A DNA stretch of 64,000 nucleotides from SXTU01 sp964496695 (GCA_964496695.1 CAZCBE010000017.1:13513-77512), one strand, 5' to 3'. Shown: positions 41,501 through 50,986, counted from the stretch's first letter. Made by a program: numbers and translations. Notes: a model not told the origin generated them from the sequence alone.

Positions 41501-44500
41501 GTCCCTGCGGGTAGAGCGTCATGGCGTCATCCTCGTTGATGAACCCGTCCGCCGTGATGTCGGTCAGGTTGTAATTCATCGCATAGGCCGCCTCGCCCTC
41601 GCCCTTGGTGAAGTTCCAGAACATGCGGTTGTAAACGGGCCGGGCGAAGAAATCATCCACGCCGCGCAGCAGCCCCAGCTCCTCCTCGATGAGTGAGGAC
41701 ACCTGGTTCTGAAAGCTGAACACCGCTGGCGAGATACCACCGTAGCCCGGCCCGGCCCCGGACAAGTCATTCCCGAGTCCGCTGCCATATCCGATGGACG
41801 GATCCTGCGCGTCCACATAGGCCTCGTTGCCCAGCAGGGTGTAAAAGTCCGCGAGGCGGGTGGAGGCGAGTTGCAGGGCATTGGCAATCGCGGGCGTGCT
41901 GACCGGGCGCGAGAGGTCAATGGTCAAATCCCGGCCCCGCTTGAGGACGGTGCCATACAGTTCGATGAGCCCGACGTTCTCGATGACGTTCTTGTCCGGA
42001 TTGAGGGCCACCGGACCCTCGAACCGCTGCCCAAACTGGGCGAGCATGGAGGATTTGGTGGAAGGATTGTCGCCGTCGAACGCGCGGATGCGCGCCTCGT
42101 AAGGGTTCACGGCGTCCAGCACGCGCTTGATCCAACCCTGCGCCAGTTGGGCGCGGTAGTCAGGGATGCCGTCCTGGTCAGCGTCCACGAACGGCTGCGA
42201 GTTGCCCGCGCCCGCCCAGGTGAAGTTCACGGCATTGGACACCACCGTTCCCGATTCGTCGGTCTGGTTCACCTTCCAGTTGATGCCCGAGACGTCGTCA
42301 TTCTTGTGGCGATAGCGCACGAACCACCAAGTGTCTGCGATCAAAGTCTCCGGCGCATTCGGGTTGCCCTTGAGCGTGATCTGGAACCGGCCCTTGCCCT
42401 GCTTGCCCGTGTCGTCGGGGAAGAGCTTCCACGGGTTGGTCTGGCCGGGCTTCAACAGGTCGGGCGGCGGCACGTTCAGGCTGCCGTCATCCGGGCGATA
42501 CCACCACTCGAAGAACAGGTCATCGGCATTGGCCCCGAAGTCACCCTGATGCCGCAGGCCGAGGTTTTCATCGAAGACATTGTCCGATTCCGTGGTCTTG
42601 ATGGCCCCGCGATAGCGCTCGTTGCGGTCCACCTTGATGATGTGGAGGGTGACGGGCGAACCGCCGAGAGTGGGGTCGTTGTTCTCCGCGACCACCACGT
42701 AGCTGACGGGCGGCAGGGCACCCTTGATGTCGAGGAAGTTGCCGTTCGGAATCAAGGCGAGACCCGGACCGAAGAGGCGGGCAGGGGCCGCCACGCGGGG
42801 ATCGCTGATCACGCGTCGCAGGCCGGGATTCAACGGGTCTTCGATCGTCACCACATTCCCGTTGTCGTCGTAGATCACCTTGGGGGCCAGGCCAACGTGA
42901 TACGCGTCGTCCGCGTCCTCGATGGCGACTGGCAGAGGCACGGGGTCGGTGGCGGCCAGCGAGCCGAGGCTGGAATAGTAGCTCCGCCAAAAGGTCTTGA
43001 GATTGCTGATGGAGCGGTTCGAGTCCAGCAACCCGGGATTTCGGGACAACTTGGCCAGCTCGTCCACAGCGGTGGTCCAAGTGTCATTGTCCTTCGAGAG
43101 GTTCCGAAGCGCGATGCGCTCGTCCTCGGTGAAAATGTTCGGTTCCAAAACATATACGGCGGGCGGGGCCGCAGTGAGCGTGCTGTTGCCGATGGCCTTG
43201 TCATTGAGGAGGCCCGAGATCTCGAGCTTGCCGTTCAGCGGATCGTAGCGCACGCGGTTCTGCAACGAGGCCGGCAACTCGGCGAACACATACTTGCCCT
43301 GCTTCACGCGGGTGCGCTTGGTGGCCGGGGCCAGGGCGGGCGGGAAGTCGGCAAAGGCCAGCGGCACGCTGCGCACGTCAAGCGTTTGAGCCATACGTGC
43401 GGTCCAACCCGCCGGAGCGGTCCACTGGTCGCTCCTGGCAAACGGATTCAGCGAATCAAACACCACCTCAGCGCAGGCAAACGCGACCACGCCGGGCAGT
43501 CCGGGGGTTTCCACCGTGCGCACCACGCCATTGTCAACGACCGTGGTGAACGGACGGTCGGCGCGATGCTCGCCGCCGGAAAACGTCAGGGTCTCGCCGG
43601 CTTTCAGCGTGGGCAGGATCTCCGGCCAGTCGCTCTTGTATAGGATGGGCGTCGGCGCGAGGTCATTGAGCTGGGTCAACGTGGGGGTGATGTCGGCCGA
43701 TGTCGAAAGGCTGCGGAGCGCCTGAATGTTCACGGGCAGGAAGGAGATGCAACTGCCGACATTGGGGAAAGTCGGCGTGAACTTGCCGTCCTCGGCCGCC
43801 TGGAGGAAGCCCGCCTCATCCTCCGGCCACCAGAAATCTGCCGCCATGCGGTAGTAGTCGGACTGGATGAACCAGGCGTTGGTGCCGCCCGAGACGCCCC
43901 AGGTCGTGCCTTTGTGGTCCTTCCAGAAGACCGCCTGGTTCTTGAGGTTGACGCCGAAGGTGTCGGGGCAGGGGGCCGCGCCGTTGACCACTCCGATCGG
44001 GTAGAAGGGGATGATCGGCTCACCCGCCAGCATTGTCACATGCGGCTCGGTGTTGAGCTTGGCCACCGTGGCGGCAATGTTGGTGGTGGTGCCGGGCGTG
44101 ACCCGGGTGGACCCGTTGATCAGGGTGACGGTGTTGCGATTGGCGAAGCGGTAGCCAGGAACGCTGAAATCCTCGCGGAGCACCGAGTAAACCCGCATCT
44201 TGAACTCCTGGTCCGCCGTGTCGAAGAACTGCACGAGCACGAAGGGGTGCGAGGTGTAGCTGTCGGGTGTTTGACCAGTTTCCGTGGTCGAGGCGCTGTT
44301 GTATTGATTGAGATCGTTGTTGCGCAGGGCGTAGGCCGCCGAGGGACGGGGCGAAACCGAGGCGAAGCGCAGCGAAGGCGCGAGCAGGGCGTGCTCCTCG
44401 TTCGGATTGTAACCCGGCAAGCTGCGATCCGCCTGTTGATAAACCTGCACCTGCTGCAGCCGGGAGGGGTTGTAGGTTGTCTCACGCGGGAAATTTCCAA

Positions 44501-47261
44501 TCGCCGGCACCACTTCCTGATCCACGCGCGAACTGTTCAGGCTTTCGCTGCCATGCTGGCTGGCGATGACGATCCGCCCGAGCCCCTCCGCCGACGTGGC
44601 CGGCCAGCGCGGCGTGTAGGCCCGCGCCATGTAGGGCCACAGCAGCCGGTCGTGCTTGAGGGGGTCCTGATACCAGACCACCACGATGCGGTCGGTGTTG
44701 TCCGCCTGCGCGCCGGGATGGAGGTTCACCGGGATGATCGGGCCCGGGAGGAGGCTCCGGTTGGCGACCGTCGCAACCGCCGGGTTGGCCGCCAGACCGG
44801 CGGCTTTGTAAACATCCTTGGCGGCCAGTCCGCTCAGCTTGCTGCCATCATAGACGAACGGGTTGTAACGCACCCGGTTCGTGAACATCAGATAGCCGGT
44901 GCCCAGCTTGGCCAGGTCCAGCGCATCGGTGATCTTCTGGCCGATAACCGCAGGGAGGGCGGGTGCCTGGTTGTCGTTCCACAATTTCGTCTCCACCACC
45001 CGCACTTTGAGAAACTCGCGCGGAATCCCGCGGCCGGTCCGCTGGATGTCACCAAACAGCAGCACGGTCTTGCCGGCGTTCGTGGCGGTGAACCACTTGC
45101 TCCCATCCACCATGGCCGAGTTCTCCGTATATTTGACTTCCTTGAAGATGAAGTTGTCCGTGGCGTCGGGATCCAGTGCCACCGGCGGCGCGCTGGCAAT
45201 GTGGGGATAGTGTGGAACCGTCGGATAAAGGGCCGTCACGATGACCTCGGCGGGTGCGCCGGCGAAACGCCAGTTGACCGTGAACGAGCCGGGCACGAGC
45301 GGATAAAGCCGGGCTGCTGCCTCGTCCCAGATCGCCATGCCCGTTGCAGCGATGTTCTTGTTGACCCCGGTCACCTGGTTGGTAACGAAGGTTTCCGGCG
45401 GGGTGGGGAAGGAGCCGGCGAGATTGGTGCGGTCGGTCTGAAAGACATATTCACCGATCCGGGCGGTGACCCGGATTTGCCGTCCGCCATGGGTCCACAT
45501 CACCTTGGCGGAACGCTGCATGTTCGGCACGCGAAGCCCGCGATAGGTCTTGCCGTCTGGTGCCACGAAGGACTTCTCCCAGGCCGCCGGACTGCCTGCC
45601 ACCGCCCCTTCGAGCAGCGTGCCTTCCACGGAGTCAACACTGCCCGAACCGCCGAAGTAGTAGCCGTCGCCACTGATCCAGCCTTTGAGGAAATTATTGT
45701 TCGTTCCAGACGTCGTGGCGAGACTGGCCACGACGACCGCCGTGCCAGGGTCGAAGTAAAACGTCCCCTCGCCCGAGCCAGCCTCGGTCAGCGCGCTCAA
45801 TGAGCCGGTGAAGACTTTGGGCACCGAAGATTTGGCCAGATCATCCACATTTACGCTCACGCCAAACTGGATCTGCCAGACATACTTGATGCCACCCGGC
45901 CCGTGCATGGTGAACTCCGGCACCTGCTGGCGCTGCGGTGGTGACTGGCCGACGGTGAAGGCCGTGGCAGACACGGAGTTTGTGTGGGTGCGGATGTCCA
46001 AACCCTGTCCCCCCACTGCCAGTCGTTTGCTGCGGTCGCCGGTCGCGGAGCTTTTGTCCCGGTTCGGCGGGCCGTAGGAGAGAAACGCCTTCGGCACATA
46101 GCGGAAGGGCATGCCGGGCCTTGAAAACAAATCGGCCACTTGCCCGTCAACCTTGGCAATAAACGTGGTTCCCCGCTGAATCCAATGCTTTTGCGCGGCC
46201 GGGTCCGGATTGCCCGAAGCCGGGGAGTTGATCGGCCCCGCCCAAGGTTTGCCGCCCACACGGTCCTGGCTTTCGGTCTTGGAGAAATCGTGGCTGACCG
46301 TGAGCGCGTAGTCATGCTTCCATTTGGCCTCGATCACCGTGTCACCCGTGACCTCGAAACGGAAGAGCGTGGGGTCGCCCGTCTGCGGTTGGTTGTTGAC
46401 GGAGATGCCAAAGGCGGTGAACCGCTCCTCCGCGTCCGTCTGGATTGCCGCCGGGTTGCCGGCGACCACGGCAGTGATGTCCTGGCCATGAATGTTGAAG
46501 TAAACCTCCCGCGTGGCCCGGACCTCGACCGTCTCGCCATCGAAGGCCTCCAACTGCCGGGCGCTGCCAACATTCGTGGCCAAGACCGTGGACACGCTGA
46601 TCTGGGCCGTCGGGCTGGGGAAGGAGCGGACGTCCACCCGGCCCACGATGTCGCCGCTCTCTGCCACGGAACTGATCAGCAGCTTGCGTGAGCCTTTGGA
46701 GAACGTATAGACAGGCGCACTGGGGTCCGCCGCATTGTCCGGCAGGGTCAAGGTGTCGGACGGTCCCTCCTGGGTGTTCACCGTGACGATGGAGTTGTCC
46801 TCCGCCCCGTTATTAAACAAGACGGTGCGGAAGTTCTGCACCGTGGTCAGGTCGCCCACCAGATCGAGATCGGCGGTGAATTCCAGCCGTGCACCCGGCC
46901 CAAACCCGGACAGACTCAGGTCAATGGTCCCGCTGCTGCCCCCGCCCTCGGCGGCGCTCGGCGTCTGGTCCGTGACGGAGGCCCCGGCGCTGGTCGTGAT
47001 GCCGGTGACAGAGTCAAACACCCGGCGGGTGTCGCCGATGGTGATGCGCAGGCGGCTGATGGTGAGCCGCGAGCGGTTCACGAACACGAACTTCGGGTCA
47101 TCCCCCGTCCCGCTGAGGGTCAGCGTGAACGGCACCTGGGAGGTCGGCACGCCCTGCGCCCGGGCGTCCGGCCCGCGGCCGCCCAAGAACAGGCCCGCCG
47201 CGACCAGCCACAAAAACACTCGCGCGGCCACCGATGACCGCAGGTAAGCAACGTATCTCAT
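38514..47261 (-). CDS. Giant secreted protein of unknown function (2915 aa)
   Basis: The ATG at 47261 opens a signal peptide (VAARVFLWLVAAGLFLGG...ARAQG). Residues about 36-330 are beta-rich (PFTLTLSGTGDDPKFVFVNR). Much of the middle (330-1800) is aromatic, proline-rich and beta-rich with no family I recognise (IVVVWYQDPLKHDRLLWPYM, SDYYRMAADFWWPEDEAGFL). An EF-like loop (ITADGFINEDDAMTLYPQGH) occurs near 1900. From about 2100 to 2700 it is mostly helical with coiled-coil character (YERALAAMENAKATWDNANE, RNKDLAIAQVVVESVVKTIE, ALRGLSDEYRAKVAEGSRLV). It ends with a compact domain (SVWNSQWVLIIPGRLL...IKLIFQTYGFSGN). The helical C-terminal half superficially recalls large toxin-complex proteins, but I cannot support that assignment. 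Gaps are 11 nt upstream and 19 nt downstream, so it belongs to the six-gene cluster. Confidence 0.75.
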   Translation of the reverse strand: MRYVAYLRSSVAARVFLWLVAAGLFLGGRGPDARAQGVPTSQVPFTLTLSGTGDDPKFVFVNRSRLTISRLRITIGDTRRVFDSVTGITTSAGASVTDQTPSAAEGGGSSGTIDLSLSGFGPGARLEFTADLDLVGDLTTVQNFRTVLFNNGAEDNSIVTVNTQEGPSDTLTLPDNAADPSAPVYTFSKGSRKLLISSVAESGDIVGRVDVRSFPSPTAQISVSTVLATNVGSARQLEAFDGETVEVRATREVYFNIHGQDITAVVAGNPAAIQTDAEERFTAFGISVNNQPQTGDPTLFRFEVTGDTVIEAKWKHDYALTVSHDFSKTESQDRVGGKPWAGPINSPASGNPDPAAQKHWIQRGTTFIAKVDGQVADLFSRPGMPFRYVPKAFLSYGPPNRDKSSATGDRSKRLAVGGQGLDIRTHTNSVSATAFTVGQSPPQRQQVPEFTMHGPGGIKYVWQIQFGVSVNVDDLAKSSVPKVFTGSLSALTEAGSGEGTFYFDPGTAVVVASLATTSGTNNNFLKGWISGDGYYFGGSGSVDSVEGTLLEGAVAGSPAAWEKSFVAPDGKTYRGLRVPNMQRSAKVMWTHGGRQIRVTARIGEYVFQTDRTNLAGSFPTPPETFVTNQVTGVNKNIAATGMAIWDEAAARLYPLVPGSFTVNWRFAGAPAEVIVTALYPTVPHYPHIASAPPVALDPDATDNFIFKEVKYTENSAMVDGSKWFTATNAGKTVLLFGDIQRTGRGIPREFLKVRVVETKLWNDNQAPALPAVIGQKITDALDLAKLGTGYLMFTNRVRYNPFVYDGSKLSGLAAKDVYKAAGLAANPAVATVANRSLLPGPIIPVNLHPGAQADNTDRIVVVWYQDPLKHDRLLWPYMARAYTPRWPATSAEGLGRIVIASQHGSESLNSSRVDQEVVPAIGNFPRETTYNPSRLQQVQVYQQADRSLPGYNPNEEHALLAPSLRFASVSPRPSAAYALRNNDLNQYNSASTTETGQTPDSYTSHPFVLVQFFDTADQEFKMRVYSVLREDFSVPGYRFANRNTVTLINGSTRVTPGTTTNIAATVAKLNTEPHVTMLAGEPIIPFYPIGVVNGAAPCPDTFGVNLKNQAVFWKDHKGTTWGVSGGTNAWFIQSDYYRMAADFWWPEDEAGFLQAAEDGKFTPTFPNVGSCISFLPVNIQALRSLSTSADITPTLTQLNDLAPTPILYKSDWPEILPTLKAGETLTFSGGEHRADRPFTTVVDNGVVRTVETPGLPGVVAFACAEVVFDSLNPFARSDQWTAPAGWTARMAQTLDVRSVPLAFADFPPALAPATKRTRVKQGKYVFAELPASLQNRVRYDPLNGKLEISGLLNDKAIGNSTLTAAPPAVYVLEPNIFTEDERIALRNLSKDNDTWTTAVDELAKLSRNPGLLDSNRSISNLKTFWRSYYSSLGSLAATDPVPLPVAIEDADDAYHVGLAPKVIYDDNGNVVTIEDPLNPGLRRVISDPRVAAPARLFGPGLALIPNGNFLDIKGALPPVSYVVVAENNDPTLGGSPVTLHIIKVDRNERYRGAIKTTESDNVFDENLGLRHQGDFGANADDLFFEWWYRPDDGSLNVPPPDLLKPGQTNPWKLFPDDTGKQGKGRFQITLKGNPNAPETLIADTWWFVRYRHKNDDVSGINWKVNQTDESGTVVSNAVNFTWAGAGNSQPFVDADQDGIPDYRAQLAQGWIKRVLDAVNPYEARIRAFDGDNPSTKSSMLAQFGQRFEGPVALNPDKNVIENVGLIELYGTVLKRGRDLTIDLSRPVSTPAIANALQLASTRLADFYTLLGNEAYVDAQDPSIGYGSGLGNDLSGAGPGYGGISPAVFSFQNQVSSLIEEELGLLRGVDDFFARPVYNRMFWNFTKGEGEAAYAMNYNLTDITADGFINEDDAMTLYPQGHGDAWGHYLTALRNTYTLLNHPNFNWVSRSEFYNLQDIVIKVDFLDERKFAQVAATKAKAGAEVVNLTYREKYVEQPEAQWQGYTDSNKDRAWGVQDWARRAAQGAYFDWVTANALLPAVHPNDTLTGIQKVDRKATSDINVISANLNAIQTTVDQSNKGYNPLGLSGNVVPMDLDPNFLVVGSGVQSRFHFDQIYERALAAMENAKATWDNANEDRNRLRQVANTEAEFRNEVFQEDLAYKNQLIQIFGRPYEGTIGPGKIYPAGYDGPDLLLYMYVDVRTIDKDTVPGPTSDFAEFGKDGTLKAGALFDALKGNAGVSAYTISADIRAIFAGSLAPDDSGPGGAIFARDGAYNVGFTDMSDPRTPLDGLTQLFPVSASGYTFKAPRDWGKRLAVGELQTQINGMLQQEAAVAASIMAWDGLAGDILATIHLVNARIDTQRTIDKRNKDLAIAQVVVESVVKTIETIRSIIVDGKKQVEASFEAAGESIPANVGVYGLANGPGDVLKPADGGLKLAGVGVSAGIGLAEKIMRGVQAATEIAFAAAHVAVDAANADAERTLAEKEWLVEIETILGDEAITRVNVFKEIEALRGLSDEYRAKVAEGSRLVDERTAYNKRVAAATQLNRYSDMTFRVSRNHAMKTYRDTFDLAAKYAYLAAKAYDYETNFDPADPGHPGALLADIVRSRHIGQYDGAPRTGQGGLAEPLAKLKANYDNLKPQLGINNAKLETGKMSLRTEHFRILPKGNTSGANSDAVWAETLTKARVPDLWQVPEFRYNCRPFASFTDAAGNPVAEPGIVIRLSSTITAGKNFFGKPLAGGDHAYDPSQYSTKIGAVGLWFSDYQSGDLTTTLPSAPRAYLIPTGTDIMSVSSSQNPSVVRLWKVLDQQIPVPYRSVTASLDQSNWIPLLDSLNGRMGEPRKFPMMRGYHDGGDAVNSDELAFDTRLVGRSVWNSQWVLIIPGRLLNADPNVGLDRFIAQVSDIKLIFQTYGFSGN

Positions 47262-47272
47262 AACAGAAGCTC

Positions 47273-49162
47273 TTAACGGGCGTTCAACGTGTCCACCAGG
47301 CTGATCCGGTTCAGCTCGAATTTCCCCTCGACGCGCAGGCCGAGGTTCTGCTGGGGACCCAGTTTCTTGTGCAGCCCGAAAATCTCCTCGCGGTAGGTGC
47401 CGGTCACGCGGTCCACCCCGTAGCCCGCGCGCGTGGGCGCGGTTGCGGTGGTGCCGTCAAAATCCAGGCGCAGGTTCCGCGTGATGTCGAAGCCGATGGC
47501 ATGATCCGGGTGCCGCCGGTGGCGGAACGGATTGGTGGGATGGTTGGCCGGCAGGAGGATGCTGCCCGTCAGGCCTGCCGCCCCGAGCGGTGCCAGCTTG
47601 ATGTCCCAGGTCAGGCGCGGATCCCCGTTCCCGGGACCGAACTTCCCGGTCAAGGGCAGTTCCGTGCGGATCGCCCGGGCAGCCGCAGAATACACGGATT
47701 GCAGGGCGTTGATCGCCGCCGTCCGCGCGGCGTCTTCCAAGGATTGCGGGGTGAAGAGCGGGTTGTTCGCCTTTTCCGAAACCGCGCCCGTGGCCGCTGC
47801 CAGCGCGGCAAGCTGGGCGCTGCCCACCAGGCCAGTGGGGGAGTTCGCCCGCACAAAGGCCGTGTAGTCCGGCGTGGGGGCGAGGAGAGAAACCGGGTAG
47901 CGCAGGACCATGCTGGTGAGTTCGTTGCGGCCGGACTGAATGGCCGCCGCCTTGATCGCCTCGAAGCTCGTGGTGGGTGGCAGAGTGGCTGCGGCACTGG
48001 CGGCGATGGCGTTGAGGATGCGCAGCACGGCGTCGGCGGCCCGGGTGTCCGCGTAGGGCGGCACCACCCGCCGCAGGGCTTCCGTGCGGGCCTCGGTGAC
48101 CTTTGCCGGGCCGGGATTCGTCACGGCTCCCCGCACCGTGGCCGCCGTCGCGCCCGTCACGATGGCATTCGAGGCCGCCGCCCCGGCGGCGGCAACGATC
48201 ATGTCGCCCACCAGCGTGGTGGCGAGGAAGCTTTGATAGAGATTGTTCACGTCGGCATACGCCGCCGCCATGTTGTGCGCCGCGTTGGTCTTGGCCGGCG
48301 CGGCGTTGGTGGTGACGGCGGCAACGATGGCATTGACGAGGTCCAGCGCGCGGGCGTCCCGGTAGAAGGAGGCGAGGTTGGTGGCGGTGGCGGCAGCGCG
48401 CGCGACCGCCGCTTCGGTGCTGGGATTGGCGGCGGCGGCGATGGCCGTGACCTTGGTCGAGGGCAGGTGGGTGCTGAGGAACCCGGCAAAGGAGGCGGCC
48501 ACGTCGGAGTTGGCCACCACCGGGGCCACAGCGGTGTAAGCCGAGTTGCTCGCCGCGTTGATGACGGCGATCTGGTTGGCGGAAGTGGCCAGACTGGTGC
48601 TGCTGGCGCGGACCAGTTGCGCGGCGTTCGTGGCGGCGCGGCTGACGATGTCGTTGACCGCCTCTGTCGCCTGGCGGTCGCCGAAGTCGAACACCGAACT
48701 GGCCATCCGCACGGCCGATTGCACCGGAAACGTGGGGTAAAGCCGTTCGTCGGTCACCAGCACGACATCGCTGTCCGTGGCGGCCGCCGCGGAGTCCGGC
48801 ACGCCGTTGGGGTTGGCGCTCAGGTCCACCGTTCCGCTCAGACTGTTGGTGGGGCTTTTGCGATTGAGGATGACCACGTCCTTCAGCAGATGCACCTGGC
48901 CGGCACCGTTCACATGCAGAATCATGCGCAGGTGCGCCTGGTCCGCCGTGGGCGTGGGAATCCGTGGCTCGGGCGCGACGGCGTTGTTGTTCCGGTCCAA
49001 CGGGACGGACACCTCCGTCACATAGTTCAGCGTGACCTGACCGATCCAGAGGCCGCGGAACGGGCTGGCGGCCGTCTGGGCGATGGCAGATCCGGCGGCC
49101 CCAACGAGCATCGCCGCGCACAACGAAAACCAGACGGGACGCCTGGCGAGAACAGTTTTCAT
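47273..49162 (-). CDS. Exported Ala/Thr/Asn-rich protein of unknown function
   Basis: 629 aa from ATG 49162, which directly precedes a signal peptide (WFSLCAAMLVGAAGSAIA). Residues about 28-150 are a beta domain (SPFRGLWIGQVTLNYVTEVS, LRMILHVNGAGQVHLLKDVV). About 160-480 is an unusually Ala/Asn/Thr-rich helical stretch with recurring AATNAA and AAAANP patterns, compositionally like a rod or spacer. The C-terminal ~130 residues return to beta structure (RLTWDIKLAPLGAAGLTGSI, GTYREEIFGLHKKLGPQQNL). I do not recognise the family. It lies 11 nt upstream of the 2915-aa gene and 43 nt downstream of the first gene of the cluster, and is exported like all its neighbours. Confidence 0.75.
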   Translation of the reverse strand: MKTVLARRPVWFSLCAAMLVGAAGSAIAQTAASPFRGLWIGQVTLNYVTEVSVPLDRNNNAVAPEPRIPTPTADQAHLRMILHVNGAGQVHLLKDVVILNRKSPTNSLSGTVDLSANPNGVPDSAAAATDSDVVLVTDERLYPTFPVQSAVRMASSVFDFGDRQATEAVNDIVSRAATNAAQLVRASSTSLATSANQIAVINAASNSAYTAVAPVVANSDVAASFAGFLSTHLPSTKVTAIAAAANPSTEAAVARAAATATNLASFYRDARALDLVNAIVAAVTTNAAPAKTNAAHNMAAAYADVNNLYQSFLATTLVGDMIVAAAGAAASNAIVTGATAATVRGAVTNPGPAKVTEARTEALRRVVPPYADTRAADAVLRILNAIAASAAATLPPTTSFEAIKAAAIQSGRNELTSMVLRYPVSLLAPTPDYTAFVRANSPTGLVGSAQLAALAAATGAVSEKANNPLFTPQSLEDAARTAAINALQSVYSAAARAIRTELPLTGKFGPGNGDPRLTWDIKLAPLGAAGLTGSILLPANHPTNPFRHRRHPDHAIGFDITRNLRLDFDGTTATAPTRAGYGVDRVTGTYREEIFGLHKKLGPQQNLGLRVEGKFELNRISLVDTLNAR

Positions 49163-49205
49163 GAACGAGCGATGCACAGTGGTGGCCTGATTGAAGGTCG
49201 TCCGG

Positions 49206-50342
49206 TCAGTTGCCATTGAGATCGTTGCGGAAGCCATAGACCGGGATCCAGATTTCCGTCCCGACATCCGTCGAGAATTTGAGGAGCGAACTCTGCCGGG
49301 ACTCTTTCATGGCTTCCGGCCGCAGCTCAAAGGGGATGCGGAAGGCCTGCTTCGCCTCAATCGCCGGCACGGCCTGCTGCCACGCTCCGTCCGGCTTCGG
49401 CGTGGCCATGGACCTGACGGGGGCGTTGGTGTCACCCACAGCGAGGACCACGATCGAGAGGGGCACCGGGTTCGGCCCGGCGGCGATGTGCTCCATCGTG
49501 ACAGCCACGGGGTGGGTGGTGGTATTGCGCAAAATGACGGAGTCCGCCGCCGCGCCCAGGGCGAGGCCGGTGCGGCTGGCCGTCTCAGCCTGCAAGGGGC
49601 CCTGATAAGTGGATGCCCCCACGGAATAAATCCAGAAGGCCTCCCCGGACCGCATGACTTCCGCCGCGGGGCTGTTCACCTGCCGCCAGACACCCTGATC
49701 CAACCGGTAAATGCGATTGTGGTTATGCGCCGTGGAGCCGCCGAAGAACCTGCTGAAGGTTGGACCGGCCTGCGCATCCACTGCGAACCCGACGAAGTTG
49801 AAGGCATCCGGCTGCCAGCGAATCCCCGGCGGCACCACCGCACCTGTCACGGTCCACAAAAAATCCTGCTTGGCATGGAGCAGGTAGCCCTGCTGGCCGC
49901 TGATGTCGTGCAGGGTCTTGAGAAAAGCATCGGGACGTGAGCCGGCATACCAGACCGACCACCCGGCCAGGCGGAAAAGATTGGCTCCGGGGTCCGTCAT
50001 AAACTGGGCCGACGAGAGCGGGCCGGTGAAGGAGGCCGCAATGTCCACCGGGACATCGGCGAAGAGTTTGGCGGGATCGGAATTCTCGGGATGCACTTCC
50101 AGATAGACCGCGTTCCAGCCCTTGCGCAACTGGATGGTCTGGGGCCGTGTGGTGTCCGCCATCGTCGCGTGTTGCAGCCCCAAACAGAGCAGGAGCATTC
50201 CCAGGCAGCGCCGGAGCCCGGTGCGGAAGCGAGCCCCGGTGGCAGGCATCGGAACGCTTGGGCGCGGCAGGCTCTGGGAAAGGGTGGCGAGCGCGGCTTT
50301 GGCGGTCGCCCGATTCGAGAATGTCGGCCGGTGATTGCTCAT
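49206..50342 (-). CDS. Exported protein of unknown function, first gene of the giant-protein cluster
   Basis: 378 aa from ATG 50342. A later ATG at 50249 would give a more ordinary signal peptide (TGLRRCLGMLLLCLGLQHATMA) and is a good alternative. The mature part begins TIQLRKGWNAVYLEVHPENS, then alternates beta strands and aromatic patches (NLFRLAGWSVWYAGSRPDAF, GYLLHAKQDFLWTVTGAVVP, SGEAFWIYSVGASTYQGPLQ). The pattern KGWNxVYL...FWIY resembles short repeated segments in secreted proteins of Verrucomicrobia, but the function is unknown. It heads a run of six same-strand exported proteins, so the cluster promoter should lie in 50343-50900. Confidence 0.7.
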   Translation of the reverse strand: MSNHRPTFSNRATAKAALATLSQSLPRPSVPMPATGARFRTGLRRCLGMLLLCLGLQHATMADTTRPQTIQLRKGWNAVYLEVHPENSDPAKLFADVPVDIAASFTGPLSSAQFMTDPGANLFRLAGWSVWYAGSRPDAFLKTLHDISGQQGYLLHAKQDFLWTVTGAVVPPGIRWQPDAFNFVGFAVDAQAGPTFSRFFGGSTAHNHNRIYRLDQGVWRQVNSPAAEVMRSGEAFWIYSVGASTYQGPLQAETASRTGLALGAAADSVILRNTTTHPVAVTMEHIAAGPNPVPLSIVVLAVGDTNAPVRSMATPKPDGAWQQAVPAIEAKQAFRIPFELRPEAMKESRQSSLLKFSTDVGTEIWIPVYGFRNDLNGN

Positions 50343-50902
50343 CGCAGTTGTGGTGGCCAAAATGTTTGCTGACGCATGCGCCGGTATGTGAGCGCCGTGC
50401 TGGCTTGCCTGGCTAACCGCTCTCGCCAAGAACAGTTCGTGGACTTGGCTGCGGTTCTTGCATACGAATTTGTCACCCGCTGGAAGGCAACGTCACTTCA
50501 GGCGGGGTCAATACTGTCTCGACCCTAGGGGATATGCCTAATCCAGCCAATCTCTTTTTTGGGTTTTGCCCATCATTCCGACGAAGCTTCGTCTGGAACC
50601 GCGTCTGGGAGGGCCACCGCAACCGGGAGAACCGGGCGCATCCGCGCACTGCCCCCGGAGCGCGGCCCGCCGGGCCGCAGCGGCAACCCTGCAGAACGGG
50701 CTGCGGAGCTTCCCAAGCCTTTCCCTGCTGCCAGCCGCTGCGGCCCAGCGGGCCGCGCTCCGCCGTCGTGCGGGGGCAGTGCCAAGATGCGCCCGGGAGA
50801 ACCCGCCGGCTGACGAATCGCTTGCACGCCACCCGCCGCTCTGGTTAGGCTGCTCGGGCAATGCGGACGCTGGAGTGCGGCTCCCACCGCAACCGCAATG
50901 GT
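50343..50902. repeat. Spacer with a long GC-rich inverted repeat (50636-50793)
   Basis: No convincing gene is present in this 560-bp gap. Arms near 50636-50683 and 50734-50793 are imperfect inverted copies sharing CACTGCCCCCG, GGAGCGCGGCCCG and GGGCCGCAGCGG, with a loop of about 50 nt. The part nearest 50342 has no repeat and should contain the promoter of the giant-protein operon, although no clear -35/-10 pair was identified. Confidence 0.65.
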
Positions 50903-50986
50903 GCCGACGTGGCGGAATTGGCAGACGCGCTAGACTCAAAATCTGGTTCCCTTACGGGAGTGTGGGTTCGACCCCCTCCGTCGGCA
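50903..50986 (+). tRNA. tRNA-Leu (anticodon CAA)
   Basis: The acceptor stem GCCGACG (50903-50909) pairs with CGTCGGC (50979-50985), with discriminator A at 50986. The D arm contains GGCGGAATTGGCAGACGC. The anticodon stem CTAGA/TCTGG holds the loop CTCAAAA, giving anticodon CAA, which reads UUG. A long class II variable arm (TTCCCTTACGGGAGT) and T arm GTGGGTTCGACCCCC complete the leucine tRNA pattern. The 3' CCA is not encoded. Confidence 0.95.

Noticed and set aside
50903..50986. tRNA-Leu as an attachment site with a duplicated 3' end downstream
   Set aside because: No second copy of the T-arm/acceptor 3' sequence was seen in the following accessory region, and no integrase is present.
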